Origin: Neoceratodus forsteri
Taxonomy: Eukaryota > Chordata > Ceratodontiformes > Ceratodontidae
Direction: 5' to 3'
Assembly: GCA_016271365.2 (NCBI GenBank)
Contig: CM028130.1
Location: 472,349,501-472,413,500, forward strand
DNA: 64,000 nt
Of this stretch, positions 31,262 through 40,639 are shown one piece after another. The notes beneath the pieces are model-generated. The model was not told the origin of the DNA. It saw nothing but the letters and a program-made list of their open reading frames with translations, and searched no databases. Position 1 is the first letter of the stretch; each line of letters starts with the position of its first letter. The translations under genes and the position numbers were made by a program.

Positions 31262-31537
31262 TTAAACATGTTCTAACTGACCTGATTCAAGGCTGGGCAG
31301 TGATTCCCCGTTTCTATAGGCCTTCTGCAAAGCCCGCTCCACCCTAGTGACGAAGGCGGACAGTTTCTCATTCCTCCACTGCTTAGCAGACCTGAATTTC
31401 CATAGTAAATCTTCACCAGTCTCTGTACTCCCAAACACCCCTTCTAAAGCAGAGAGATACTCTGCGGCGGTGGCTTCCGGACTGGTGGCCCGCAAAAACC
31501 TAATGGCTTCTAAAGCAGGACCCCACAAGCTCTCCAT
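31262..31537 (-). pseudogene. Gypsy Gag capsid domain, PNMA-like
   Basis: The reading WGPALEAIRFLRATSP, YLSALEGVFGSTETGED, KFRSAKQWRNEKLSAFVTRVERALQKA has the helical pattern and key words of the capsid of PNMA-type, retrotransposon-derived Gag proteins (GPAL...I..L, AL..VFG, KLSA.V.R.E). In this position, next to a CCHC knuckle and Gypsy pol, it is the retrotransposon's own Gag. The frame differs from both neighbours. Confidence 0.78.
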
Positions 31538-31539
31538 CA

Positions 31540-31950
31540 GTCTCTTCCTTTTCTCCCCCTCAGAGCATTGCCATTCCTGGACTAAGGGGGTGGCATAGTC
31601 CCATCAAGCTTCAGGTCATCCTCCCCTGGAGGCACTGGCACTGTGCCAGAAAAAAGTTTTAGCTTACGGTAGGAATCGAGCTGTATAGGTGGGACTATTG
31701 GGGCAGTGAAGCCAAAATAGAACTCTTGGGGGCACAGGGGGAGGTGCCGGGGGAACCCTGAGGGGTAGCATCACTAGACAAATCCAATGCTTGCAGCAGT
31801 TCCTGGGTAGTTCTCCCCTCCACAGCCAGCAATTTAAGCAGTTTATCTTTAAAACTATTCATTTGGGGGACCCTCCCAGGAGTGACTGACCCACTTCGAA
31901 TATGAATTAGCCTCCATCCCTGTGAGGGCACCCTCCGGGTAAATCACTGG
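31540..31950 (-). pseudogene. Gypsy Gag N-terminal region
   Basis: The minus-strand reading 31931-31695 (FKDKLLKLLAVEG, TTQELLQALDLSS) is helical and acidic and lies upstream of the capsid. Frameshifts separate it from 31537. The exact start is unclear. Confidence 0.55.
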
Positions 31951-32285
31951 AGTACCTTCTACGAGTCGATGGCTGCACTGCATGAAGTAGCACCTGCAGC
32001 GTCTGGTCAGAGTAGGTCAGCCATCGCCTTTTACCTCCACTTTGCCTGGCGTTTCTCACTCTGCTGTGGAAATGATGTCAGCAGTTGGGGTTCCCAAAGG
32101 CACATCTAACAGTAACACAATTTTCTGGGAGTCCAGCTCTTTGGCTTCACCCCACCACATCAGTCTGTGTACCATTGTCTTAATAGGTCCCAACTTAATT
32201 TTCCCCAACATAACCCCTTCCAGTTTTTCCATTTCTTATGTACTTCCTCACTTGGCCACTAGGGAACGCTGATCCCAGCGGTGCC
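31951..32285 (-). other. Gypsy leader with possible primer-binding site
   Basis: I see no coding. On the minus strand, just after the CR1-1 tail, the sequence begins ggcaccgctgggatcagcg. This could be primer-binding sequence displaced from the 5' LTR by CR1-1, but I cannot assign a tRNA. Confidence 0.4.
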
Positions 32286-32409
32286 TCATAGAAACACAGA
32301 AACATAGAATTTGATGGCAGATAAGGACCGCTTAGCCCACCCAGTCTGCCATTTCCTACCTACTGGATAAGCTGCAGATCCTAGTTAACCAGCAGCCTAC
32401 TTCTTCCTA

Positions 32410-33124
32410 CCCCACCCCTAGAATGGCCTTATGACTGTCCATGCATGCTGAATTCCACCTCTGATTTTGACTCCACAGCCTCCTCCAGAAGGCTGTTCCA
32501 TGCATCCACAACCCTCTCTGTGAAAAATACTTCCTTAAATTACCTCTGAGCTGCCCCCCATCTTCAAATTTGCCTCTTGTTAAATGCACCTTTTTTTGAA
32601 AGATGCTACCCTCTTGGACTTTGTTGATTCCTTGGGTACTTGAACGTTTTTATCATGTCCCCCCTCTCCTCCTTTCCTCAAGGCTATACATATTAAGCTC
32701 TTTACGTCTCTCTTCATATGTCTCCGGTGCAGACCCTGCACCATTTTAGTGCCCTCCTCTGGACAGCTTCCATCCTGTCTATGTCTTTTGGGAGATTGGG
32801 TCTCAGAACTGCACACAGTACTCAGATGGGGTCTCACCAGCTGTCTGTACAGAGGTTAATAACTTCCTGTTTTCTACTGGTGATGCCTCTCCCTATGCAT
32901 CCCAGTATCCCCAACCCTCCTTACTGCCCTCTCACATTGCTTGCCCACCTTTAGGTCATCTGTATGACTACCCCAGGTCCCTTTCCATTTTGTTGTTAGT
33001 ATCTCACCCCATTGTGTGACTCTTCCCTGGGTTTTGTTTCCCAGGTGCATTACCTTGCACTTCTTAGCATTGAATCTAAGCTGCCATACATTTGACCATT
33101 CCTCTAGCCTTGCCAAGTCCTTTC
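32410..33124 (-). pseudogene. CR1-1 RT C-terminal part and 3' region
   Basis: The readings WSNVWQLRFNAKKCKVMHLG and the downstream thumb-like segments are the C-terminal RT of CR1. Several frames are used, with a stop near 32874. Confidence 0.8.
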
Positions 33125-33838
33125 TCATCCTTTCCACCCACCCTGTGCATCAACTCTGTTGCAGATCTTTGTGTCATCTGCAAAGGACATACTTTTCCTT
33201 CTAGTCCCTCTGCAATGTAGCTTATAAAGACATTGAAGAGGACTAGTCCAATAATGAACCCTCACGGTGCCCACTAGTAACCCTCCTTTTTCTGAGTGGA
33301 CTCCATTTACTATTACTCTCTGTGTCCTATTCTCCAGCCAATTCTTTACCCAGGCTGTCATCTTGGGACCCACTCCCAGGCTGGCTAACTTGTGTATTAA
33401 TCTTTTGTGTGGGACTGTGTCAAATGCCTTGCTAAAGTCTAAGTAGGCCATGTCCATAGCCCCTCCCTGATCTACTACTTTGGTCACCCAGTCAAAGAAA
33501 TCTATCAGATTCGTCTGGCATGACCTTCCCACTGTGAATCGATGCTGCCTAGGGTCCTGTGCCCCTCTGGCCTCTAGATACTCTACAATTCTTTCCTTCA
33601 GAAGTGATTCCATCATTTTCCCTATCACTGAGGTTAAACTAACAGGTCTGTAGTTTCCTGCTTCTGTCTTGCTCCCACTTTTTTGAAGGGGAGTCACATC
33701 TGCCCTCCTCCAGTCCTCGGGTACCACCCCATCCTCCCATGATTTGTTAAAAATGGTAGTCAGTGGTGTCACTAGTTCTATCCTTAGTTCTTTTAGAATT
33801 CTGGGATGAATCCCATCAGGCCCCATTGCTTTGTCCAC
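33125..33838 (-). pseudogene. CR1-1 reverse transcriptase palm
   Basis: The reading has MGPDGIHPRILKEL, NYRPVSLTSVIGKMME, YLDFSKAFDTVPH (first catalytic aspartate) and SFADDTKI with the FADD active site. Fingers and palm follow the normal order. Between GGLLVGTVRVHYW and SFADD the expected [10 protein letters not shown] region is scrambled by frameshift. Confidence 0.88.
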
Positions 33839-34060
33839 CTTCAGTTTTAAGAGTTCTTTCAGAACCCTTTCTTCTGTAAATGGGCTGGTATCAACTTCTG
33901 TATCCAGAGTGTTTCTACTGTTTGTTTTAGGTACCTCCCCCTCTTCATTTGTAAATACTGAGCAAAAATATTTGTTTAGTATCTCTGTCTTTTCACAGCC
34001 TCCCTCTGCCTACCCTCCCTCCCCTTTATTAAGTCTCACTATCCCTCCCTTGGTCTTCCT
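33839..34060 (-). other. CR1-1 segment between endonuclease and RT
   Basis: This is the spacer region of ORF2 between the endonuclease-RT linker and RT fingers, read in broken frames. No separate gene is seen. Confidence 0.55.
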
Positions 34061-35294
34061 TCACTCCCTGATGTACCTATAAAAGGTTTTATCCCCCTTC
34101 TTAACTGAGTTGGCTATCTTTTCCTCGGTTTGGGCATTTACTGTTCTGACTGCCTTCCCAGCCTCCTTTTGCTTTAACTGATACAGTTCTCTGTCCTGCT
34201 CCTTCTGCGATTCCTTGTACTTCCTGAATGCTTTCTTCTTCTCTTGAACCTTCACTGCCACTTCCTTTGAGAACCACAGTGGTTTCTTACATCGTTTTGT
34301 TTTGTTTATTTGCTTCACACAAAAGCTTGTTACCTCTGTGATGGCAGTTTTTATTATTCCCCATTGTTCTTCCACCCCTCCTTCCTGCCCATTTGCTAGT
34401 GCATTCCTTAGGCACTCACCCATTTTGACAAAGTCAGCCCTCCTAAAGTCCAGTACTTTTGCCTTTGTATGGCTTGAATCTTTTGCTGTGTTTATTGTGA
34501 ACCATACTGTTCGATGGTCTCTAGTTCCCAGATGGCTACCCACTTCTACATCTGTGATCCTCTCCATCTCCATTTGCGAGAACCAGGTCTAAGATTGCTC
34601 CCTCTCGAGTGGGCTCCAATACTTGTTGTCTAAGGCATGCCCCCTGTAGGGCATCTAGAATGACCCCACTCTTCGAAGTGGCTGCTGCAACTGCACTCCA
34701 GTTAACATCTGGCATATTCAGATCACCCATCAGCAATATCTCCCCTTTTTCTGCCATTCTAAGTATACTTTCTATCATTTCCTTGTCCATTTCCTCCCCC
34801 TGAGAAGGAGGTCTGTTTACAACCCCTGTGCGGATTGTGGTGCCATTGCCTGTCTCCAAATTTACCCACAGTGCTTCTTCTCCTCCCTGTTTACCCTTTT
34901 GTTCTGTTGCTTTTATTCCTTCCCTTATGTAAAGAGCTACTCCTCTTCCTCTTTTACCCTCCCTGTCCCTCCTGTAGATAGTGTATCCTGGTATGTTTAC
35001 GTCCCAGTCATGGTTTTGTGTGTACCATGTTTCTGTGACTGCCACAATATCCAGATGTTCCTCCTCCATCAAGGCCACTAATTCAGGAATCTTGTTACCC
35101 AGACTACGGGCATTGGTACCCATTGCTCTCCATTTTTTGATGGCTTTACCTTCTGTTGCAGCATCCCCCACTGACCTTTCTACCTCAGTCTTTTTCTCAT
35201 TTAGTACCCTGTTTTGTAGGGAGAGGCTGGGATTTTCCTGCTGCTTATCAGTGCCTCCCCCTTTGACTAGTTTAAAAGCTTGCCAATGAAGCAT
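34061..35294 (-). pseudogene. CR1-1 apurinic-like endonuclease and linker
   Basis: Residues such as NARSLGNKIPELVALM, VAVTETWYTQNHDWDVNIPG, RGVALYIREGI, LLMGDLNMPDVNW and LDLVLANGD mark the CR1 endonuclease (exonuclease-III fold) in order. A linker with KKPLWFSKEVAVKVQEKK follows in the frame 34573-34061. One frame change near 34540-34570 splits them. Confidence 0.88.
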
Positions 35295-35425
35295 TTAAAC
35301 TGATCTCTCAAAAGACTTGTTCCCTTCCTGGACAGATGCAGACCATCCTGCCAGTATAGGCTGGTGTCCCTCCAGGTGGAACCCCAGTCCCCAATGAAAC
35401 CAAAACCCTGTGCTCCACTCCAATT
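35295..35425 (-). pseudogene. CR1-1 ORF1 esterase-like C-terminus
   Basis: In the frame that reads LYWQDGLHLSRKG the DG.HL.R.G box of the CR1 ORF1 esterase-type domain is visible, ending shortly before ORF2. The reading begins directly at the Gypsy LTR boundary. Confidence 0.65.
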
Positions 35426-37065
35426 TGTAACCCCAAGGGGGGGGCACTACCCTTAGGGCTACTACCTCTGCCTGCCTCCACGGAGACAGGGTGAGGGGCC
35501 CAGATCTGTTGACGGGTGCCTCCACCCAGAGGTCGGGGTTAATACTGGTGAGTTTGCTTCGGTCACAGCCCTCTGGGTTACTGCAACCCCCCTTTCGACC
35601 CACTAGCGGCTCACACAGGGTTCCAACAATACTTTTCCCCCATACACTTTCCCCCCGGATAGTATCTCTCAGCTCACTCTGGGGACCCCCTGTAAAGTAA
35701 GGTACAGTTATATCACAGTCACTATGCAGCAGTTCACCAGGGATGCACAAACAAGCCAGGGTGTAGTTGCAACACAACAATCTGATTTATTAAAGGGAGG
35801 CAAATAACAAGGGCAGGGGGAAATCAAGGTAATTGGCTTATCACTATACCCATCTACCTAAGGCTCTGTGCACAGGCCTAAACCTAAGATTTGCTGTCCC
35901 TGGGTACCCATGCCCTAACGGCTAGTCCATCGTGGCAGCTGGTTGGGGTCCCGACACAAATAGCCTTTGCAGTCCTGAGAAGAAAGTTCAATTAAAACAG
36001 TCAGCAGTATAATGAAGCAACTTGAGGCCACTGATTGCAAACTTAGCAGGGAGCTACCCTGATTCAGTACTCACAACTCCAGCAAGTAACGATTTCTTCA
36101 CCATGAGCAGGGCTAAGCCTGAATATCACCAGCCTCCTCACACATTTATATGGCAAAACTACAGAGGGGTACCATACCAGGCAGCTGCTATCAGGACACA
36201 CGCACACCCTCAGCAGACTCGGGCAGTACACGGCAGCTTCAACATTATGGGTGTACCAAGCGCGATTCAGCAGATTCTCCAGTCCTCTCAGGTGAAGCCT
36301 GGTAGGTAGCTGGGGCTGTCACCAGTCTCCTCTGACCGCACGCCGGCGGATTTAGTCCGAAGGCTCAAACAGGCAAACGGCTGCCTTAGGCCTTTCACGT
36401 GCTTCCCGCGCGAACACTCCACCAGCACAGAAGCACAGAGCTCCTTTCTTCTCCTGAGCCACAACGCATCTGCTCCTAGCAGCATGAGGCACTTCCTACA
36501 GTTCAGGCGCTACCCGATCCCATTGGCTAGCGGCACCTGGCAATCAATTTCTCCTGCTCTCAGTGGTGCAAAAAAGCGCCATAGCCCACAATGACTTTCC
36601 CAAATTACAAGCAGTTTCTCTATTGGCCAGCCGACTCTGTAGAGTCCCGAGGTACTGATTGGTCCAATTCAGTAGTTCTGGACCAAAATGGAGGAGATAA
36701 TCGAAACAGTCTTCACTGCAAAGAAAGCAGGTCATAACAACTACTTTATCATCAGTACTCTACGTTATTATTAATGACCAGTTACCAGCTGTCCTGAGGG
36801 CTCCCTCTGCACAACTAGCGATGGCAGAATGGAGCGCTTACTCTGCAGCCCGGGCGGGACTCAAACATAGCAACACTTAAACCCCCCCGTTTCAACTAAT
36901 TATGACTGCAACTGGCAGCCCTTAACAAGACAGTATACGGAGGCCTTAAAGGCGCTCACTGGTTACCCATTTAAACGGCTTAAATGCCGAACACCAGCCA
37001 GGCATGGAGCATTTAAACGAGCTCCGGGGAGGCTTTTAGGAACCCCCATTTGTAGGGGGGTTACA
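35426..37065 (-). repeat. Gypsy 5' LTR
   Basis: It is the partner of 19846-21484. Termini are TGTAAC and GTTACA, flanked on the right by the target duplication AATG at 37066-37069. For a minus-strand element this is the promoter-bearing LTR. Confidence 0.92.
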
Positions 37066-37498
37066 AATGGCCACTAGAAAAACAGTATTCCAGGTTACAA
37101 ACTTGAGATCGGTGGTAGCCATGGACTCAAAAGGAGGCTCCATGAGTTTGGCTATACAGAGGCTCAAGTCCCAAGGGGGAACAGGTTCCCTCAGAGGGGG
37201 CTGGAGGTACAGCTACCTTTTAAAAACTTTTTGAAAATAGGCTGTGAGATGACAGATTTCTGTTTTCCAGTGGAAAGATAGGCTGAAATGGCTGCTAGAT
37301 GTACTCTTAAAGATGAAGCTTTCAGGCCTTACGCCTGAAGGTGTACTAGATAATCCAGCAAGATTGGAGGATTTATGTCCTTATCCTTGCACACAGTGAG
37401 AACCTCTTCTACTCTGAAGCATAAGTTTTCCTAGTGTTAGGTTTCTTAGCCATTCACAGAATCTTCAGGACCTGCTCAGAGTACTGGGATTCAGGAAA
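37066..37498 (-). pseudogene. DIRS-C tyrosine recombinase, N-terminal part
   Basis: Immediately right of the LTR the sequence aatggccactagaaaaacag continues the recombinase gene interrupted at 19845. Compare 44935-44960 in DIRS-E and 63530-63560 in DIRS-F. It covers the region from the SAR box toward the core-binding domain but has multiple stops. Confidence 0.8.
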
Positions 37499-37990
37499 CT
37501 ATCTCCTCAAGAACCAAGCTTTGAGGTGAAGAGATTGGATGTTGGGAAATGCTATTCCTGTCAGAGGAGAGTCAGGAGATTGTGGGATGAGGGCAGTTTG
37601 ATGGGCTTCATGACTGACAAGGCGAGGAGCAGGGAGTACCAAGATTGTCTCACCCCATCTGGAACCACCAGAATCATAGTGGCTGGCTGAGCCCTGAGCT
37701 TGAGAAGGACCCTGTAAATCAGAGGAAAGGGAGAAAAAGCATAGCGGAATGTCCCTGTATAGTCCAGAGTCCGAGCGTCCACTGGGATGGTCCCCAGCAC
37801 TGGGGGCCTGCAGCAGTACTGAGGTAACTGGTGGTTGAGGCTGGACACAAATAAGTCCAGATCTGGAACCTCCCACCTTCTGAAAACTGTGGCTAGGACC
37901 TCTTTGTTGAGTGTCCACTCATGGTGGCCCTGACTGATGTGGCTTAGTGTATCTGCCAGAATGTTGTCCTTGCCTGGAAGATGGATGAGC
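37499..37990 (-). pseudogene. DIRS-C RNase H end and methylase-like region
   Basis: In three frames the minus strand gives HLPGKDNILADTLSHISQG (about 37980-37920), then the VPDLDLF / VDARTLDYTG / FRYAFSPFPLIYRVL block, then SLHLKAWFL. This matches the same region of DIRS-B and DIRS-E. Frameshifts break it. Confidence 0.8.
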
Positions 37991-38149
37991 TGTAACTGGC
38001 AAAAATCACAGTTGAAAAGTCATGCCATGATACTGGGCACGCACTCATACTCTTCTAACCTCTAGGCCAAACTGCATTCCTCTGCTCAGTATGCGCACAT
38101 GCCCAGTATCACGGCTCGACTTCCCGATTGTGATTTTTACCAGTTACAG
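37990..38149. repeat. 160-bp palindromic insertion (MITE-like) with SINE-head fragment
   Basis: The left arm ctgtaactggcaaaaatcac ... tgatactgggca is the reverse complement of the right arm tgcccagtatca ... gtgatttttaccagttacag, about 50 bp with a few mismatches. The loop (about 38043-38093) contains cttctaacctctaggcc, similar to the head of the SINE at 18830-19050. No target duplication is obvious, and the left edge is blurred by host sequence. Confidence 0.65.
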
Positions 38150-38465
38150 CCCTCGTTTACACATAGGAGCAACTTTCCTGAGTTCAGTTTTCATTTCTAT
38201 GTCAAAAACTGCTTTTAGCTGAACTCATTTATTAGGAGGCATGCACGAGCCTCCAGGCACTTTGATGCCATTTAGAAATTTGACCGCGTTTCCCAACCAG
38301 CAAGCAACTTTGCAGCGGACCACATGGATTTTGAATTTATGCTATATATGACAAAAATCATAACCAAGTCAAACTACTGGCTGCACCAGCCTCTTCTGCA
38401 CAATGTGTGCAACCAAGCAGTGTGTTTTGCACAGTAGGTAAAATCTGAGGCTGGGAACTTGACAG
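38150..38465. other. Unassigned segment where DIRS-C RT is missing
   Basis: About 300 bp without a recognised gene or repeat. In an intact DIRS this position would hold RT and the first part of RNase H (over 1 kb), so a deletion with replacement is inferred. Confidence 0.5.
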
Positions 38466-39841
38466 TGTCCCTTTAACCAGGCAAACTGCCTGAGAGAAAT
38501 GGCCTGTGCCATTACCTTTGAGGCTGAGCCGTGATTATCTATGGCCATGTGAAACTGATACTTGGTAGCTTTTATGACCCGCTTCACAGTCTCAGTGACA
38601 TTCCTTAGCATACTGTCCCACCCATGTTGCTCTATGGCCAGGATAGGTTTCAATAAAGCTCTCTGATATCTAGCTGTATATGCCACTTAAGTAGACAAGC
38701 ATAACAGCAAAGAAGCAGTAGTATATGATTTCTTACCTACAGAATCCATTTTTTTGAGTCTTTCTCTGCAGTGAGAGCAGACAGTGGCACTAGGGTTATC
38801 ACCTTTTAAGAAGCCCAACGTGGGACATTTCTTACTGAAACATGATTTTTCGCAGGACAGTACATAACCTCGGTCAATGCAACAGACTTGTTTTCTTTAT
38901 ATAATCAGAATTAAGGTTAAGTATTGTAGTTTCCTAGTTGCTTCTATTGTTTCTTATCATTTTAAGGTATTTTAGTTAAGGTATTACAGTTTTTTTGCAA
39001 CATTTAGTGGAAAGTTGGTAAAAAAAATGTTCCACTATAAAGTCAGGATGCAGTATTTTTCATGTTTTTTTTGCAGGACACAGCTGCTCAGATTAGGACT
39101 GTTCTGCAAAAGTCAGGATAGGTGGTAGCACCAAGTGGAACATTGGCTTTGTCACAGGCCGCTGTCTGCACCACCTCTTTGTGGTCTGGATGTGTACAGA
39201 GAAAATCAGCAGTACACTTACCGTGCTGGTATTGCCTCTTAGTCTTTCTGTCCACCCCGGAAGCAGAAGAAGGGGTTTCCAGAATTTTAAAAATTGCTTT
39301 CTTCAATGTGTTATGTATGGGCAAAATCAATATCTTTGAAGGAGTATGACCCATCATTTCTACATAGTCCTCCATCTCTTGATCGGTGTCATCCTAGAGA
39401 GGGAGTTCCAGGTTGTCCACTATCTGTATAAGAAATGTAAAAAGGAAAAAATCTTCATTGCTGTCATCATTTAAGTCAGCCCTAGGGTGGCCGTCTGGAC
39501 TAATGGATCACCCTGTGGCAATTCATTCATCATCATCATCCTCTCCTTCATAATAACAGCCTTGAGCATAACTAGAGTCATGGAGAGGAGTACTAGACCC
39601 CAAAGAAGCCGAGAAAATATTGCCCATAGATTGTAAAGTCCGATATAAATGCCAAGCTTTAGCTATTTCATTTGCAGAGGGCATATCTTTATCAACCACT
39701 GATGTCTCCCTAGTCCTTTTGGAGGGAGGGGCAGTGGTGTCATTATCTTTCTTAGTCTTTTTAGCAGGGACTGGGTCAGAACCCCCGCTCACTTTGTCTT
39801 TTAGAGGCTTGGCTAGAATTTTTACTTATATCAGACTTATT
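38369..39841 (-). pseudogene. DIRS-C Gag
   Basis: Minus-strand pieces in order are: KKTKKDNDTTAPPSKRTRE and ANEIAKAWHLYRTLQSMGN (39792-39523), an acidic DDDDE tail, EDYVEMMGHTPSK and KAIFKILETPSSA (39375-39110), then YTARYQRALL, KYQFHMAIDNHGSASKVMA and SLRQFAWLKG (38686-38465). The order matches DIRS-E Gag (EPDYVEMMDIPE, QTFKILKTPN, SRVMATSVALRRMAWLR). An insertion of about 330 bp sits at 38780-39105 and several frameshifts occur. The N-terminus is cut by HE-C at 39841. Confidence 0.82.
38780..39105. other. ~330-bp AT-rich interruption in DIRS-C gag
   Basis: The Gag reading stops at the TTYPDF codons (about 39105) and resumes at EKDSKKMDS (about 38770). The intervening sequence is AT-rich, with a near-direct repeat tttttcgcaggaca (38852) / tttttgcaggacac (39068). 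I cannot classify it. Confidence 0.5.
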
Positions 39842-40107
39842 ATGTTTGCTTGCACGCATGTGCAAGAAACATAGTGCCTTCATCGGAGATTTCGGAGGTG
39901 TGTCACCTCCTCCTCCAATTCAGGCAGTGTCCTGGCAGGCGCGGCCCCTGTAAGCCAATGCATTTTGGAGCTGTCTGTGACACGCTCCAAAATGCAGTAA
40001 CCTCTGATTGAAAGGGGAGCTACGCTTGAGGTGAGCAGTGATAGAAGCTGCTCACGTGCAGCCCGCCCAGCCGCCAGGTCTGCGCCCCTGCGCACCAGCG
40101 TATAGCC

Positions 40108-40345
40108 GGCCGGGGTGCCCAATCCCGTCGGCTGCGCTCATCGTCTCCCCGCCCCTTCCAGGTATTTGGTGCCCGTAGGACCACCACAAGCGTGGCAATG
40201 TGGAATGATATTACCGGCAGGGGTGCCCAATCCCCCATCGACTAGCGCCTCCCCAAGGTCCTTGTGCCACGCTGAGAGCCACCCAGCGTGGCAAAAACCA
40301 ATAGTTTTTTGCCGACTGGGGTGCCCAATCCACCATCGGCTGAAC
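40108..40345 (+). repeat. Minisatellite with GGGGTGCCCAATCCC core (HE-C)
   Basis: Cores occur at about 40113, 40219 and 40318, each followed by (c)atcggct-like sequence. The spacers contain ccacgctg and agcgtggca words, which are inverted copies of one another (for example 40267-40292 and 40359-40391). Confidence 0.75.
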
Positions 40346-40639
40346 GCCCAAAGTCATTGTGCCACGCTGGGGCCCACCCCAAGCGTGGCAACCGATCCAG
40401 ATGTCTTTTTTTCCCTGTAAGCGAAAACTGTCCCGGTGGCGTCTCGAGCCCCCTCCACATCCGCACCCACCCTGCGCACCCAGCCTCCCACCCCCTCACC
40501 CCATACTTACCTCGGACTCTGGCGCGGCAGTCTTGATTGGACCAGGAACACGTCTGCACACTTCAAAAGCCGACCCGCGAACTGGAAATGCGGTAAGCTG
40601 TATAATGGGCTAGATAGGAGGGTTAAACTTTGTGTCATA

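Larger units (their letters stand above)
32286..35425 (-). mobile_element. CR1-1: CR1-clade LINE, 5'-truncated
   Basis: The minus strand carries, in order, the end of ORF1 (esterase-like), endonuclease, RT, and a 3' UTR ending in ttctatgtttctgtgttttctatg-like words at 32286-32312, as CR1 tails do. The 5' end abuts the Gypsy LTR at 35425/35426. Many frameshifts and stops show it is dead. Confidence 0.88.
19846..37065 (-). mobile_element. Ty3/Gypsy LTR retrotransposon with PNMA-like Gag
   Basis: Two LTRs of about 1.64 kb (19846-21484 and 35426-37065) start TGTAAC and end GTTACA. The host recombinase gene is duplicated at the borders as AATG (19842-19845 and 37066-37069), a 4-bp target duplication. 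The internal region on the minus strand gives gag (31950-30700), protease (split), RT-RNase H and integrase in the order RT-RH-IN typical of Ty3/Gypsy. Without DIRS-H and CR1-1 the element is about 9.8 kb. Several in-frame stops and one frameshift make pol non-functional. The LTRs differ by several percent by eye, so it is not recent. Confidence 0.92.
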
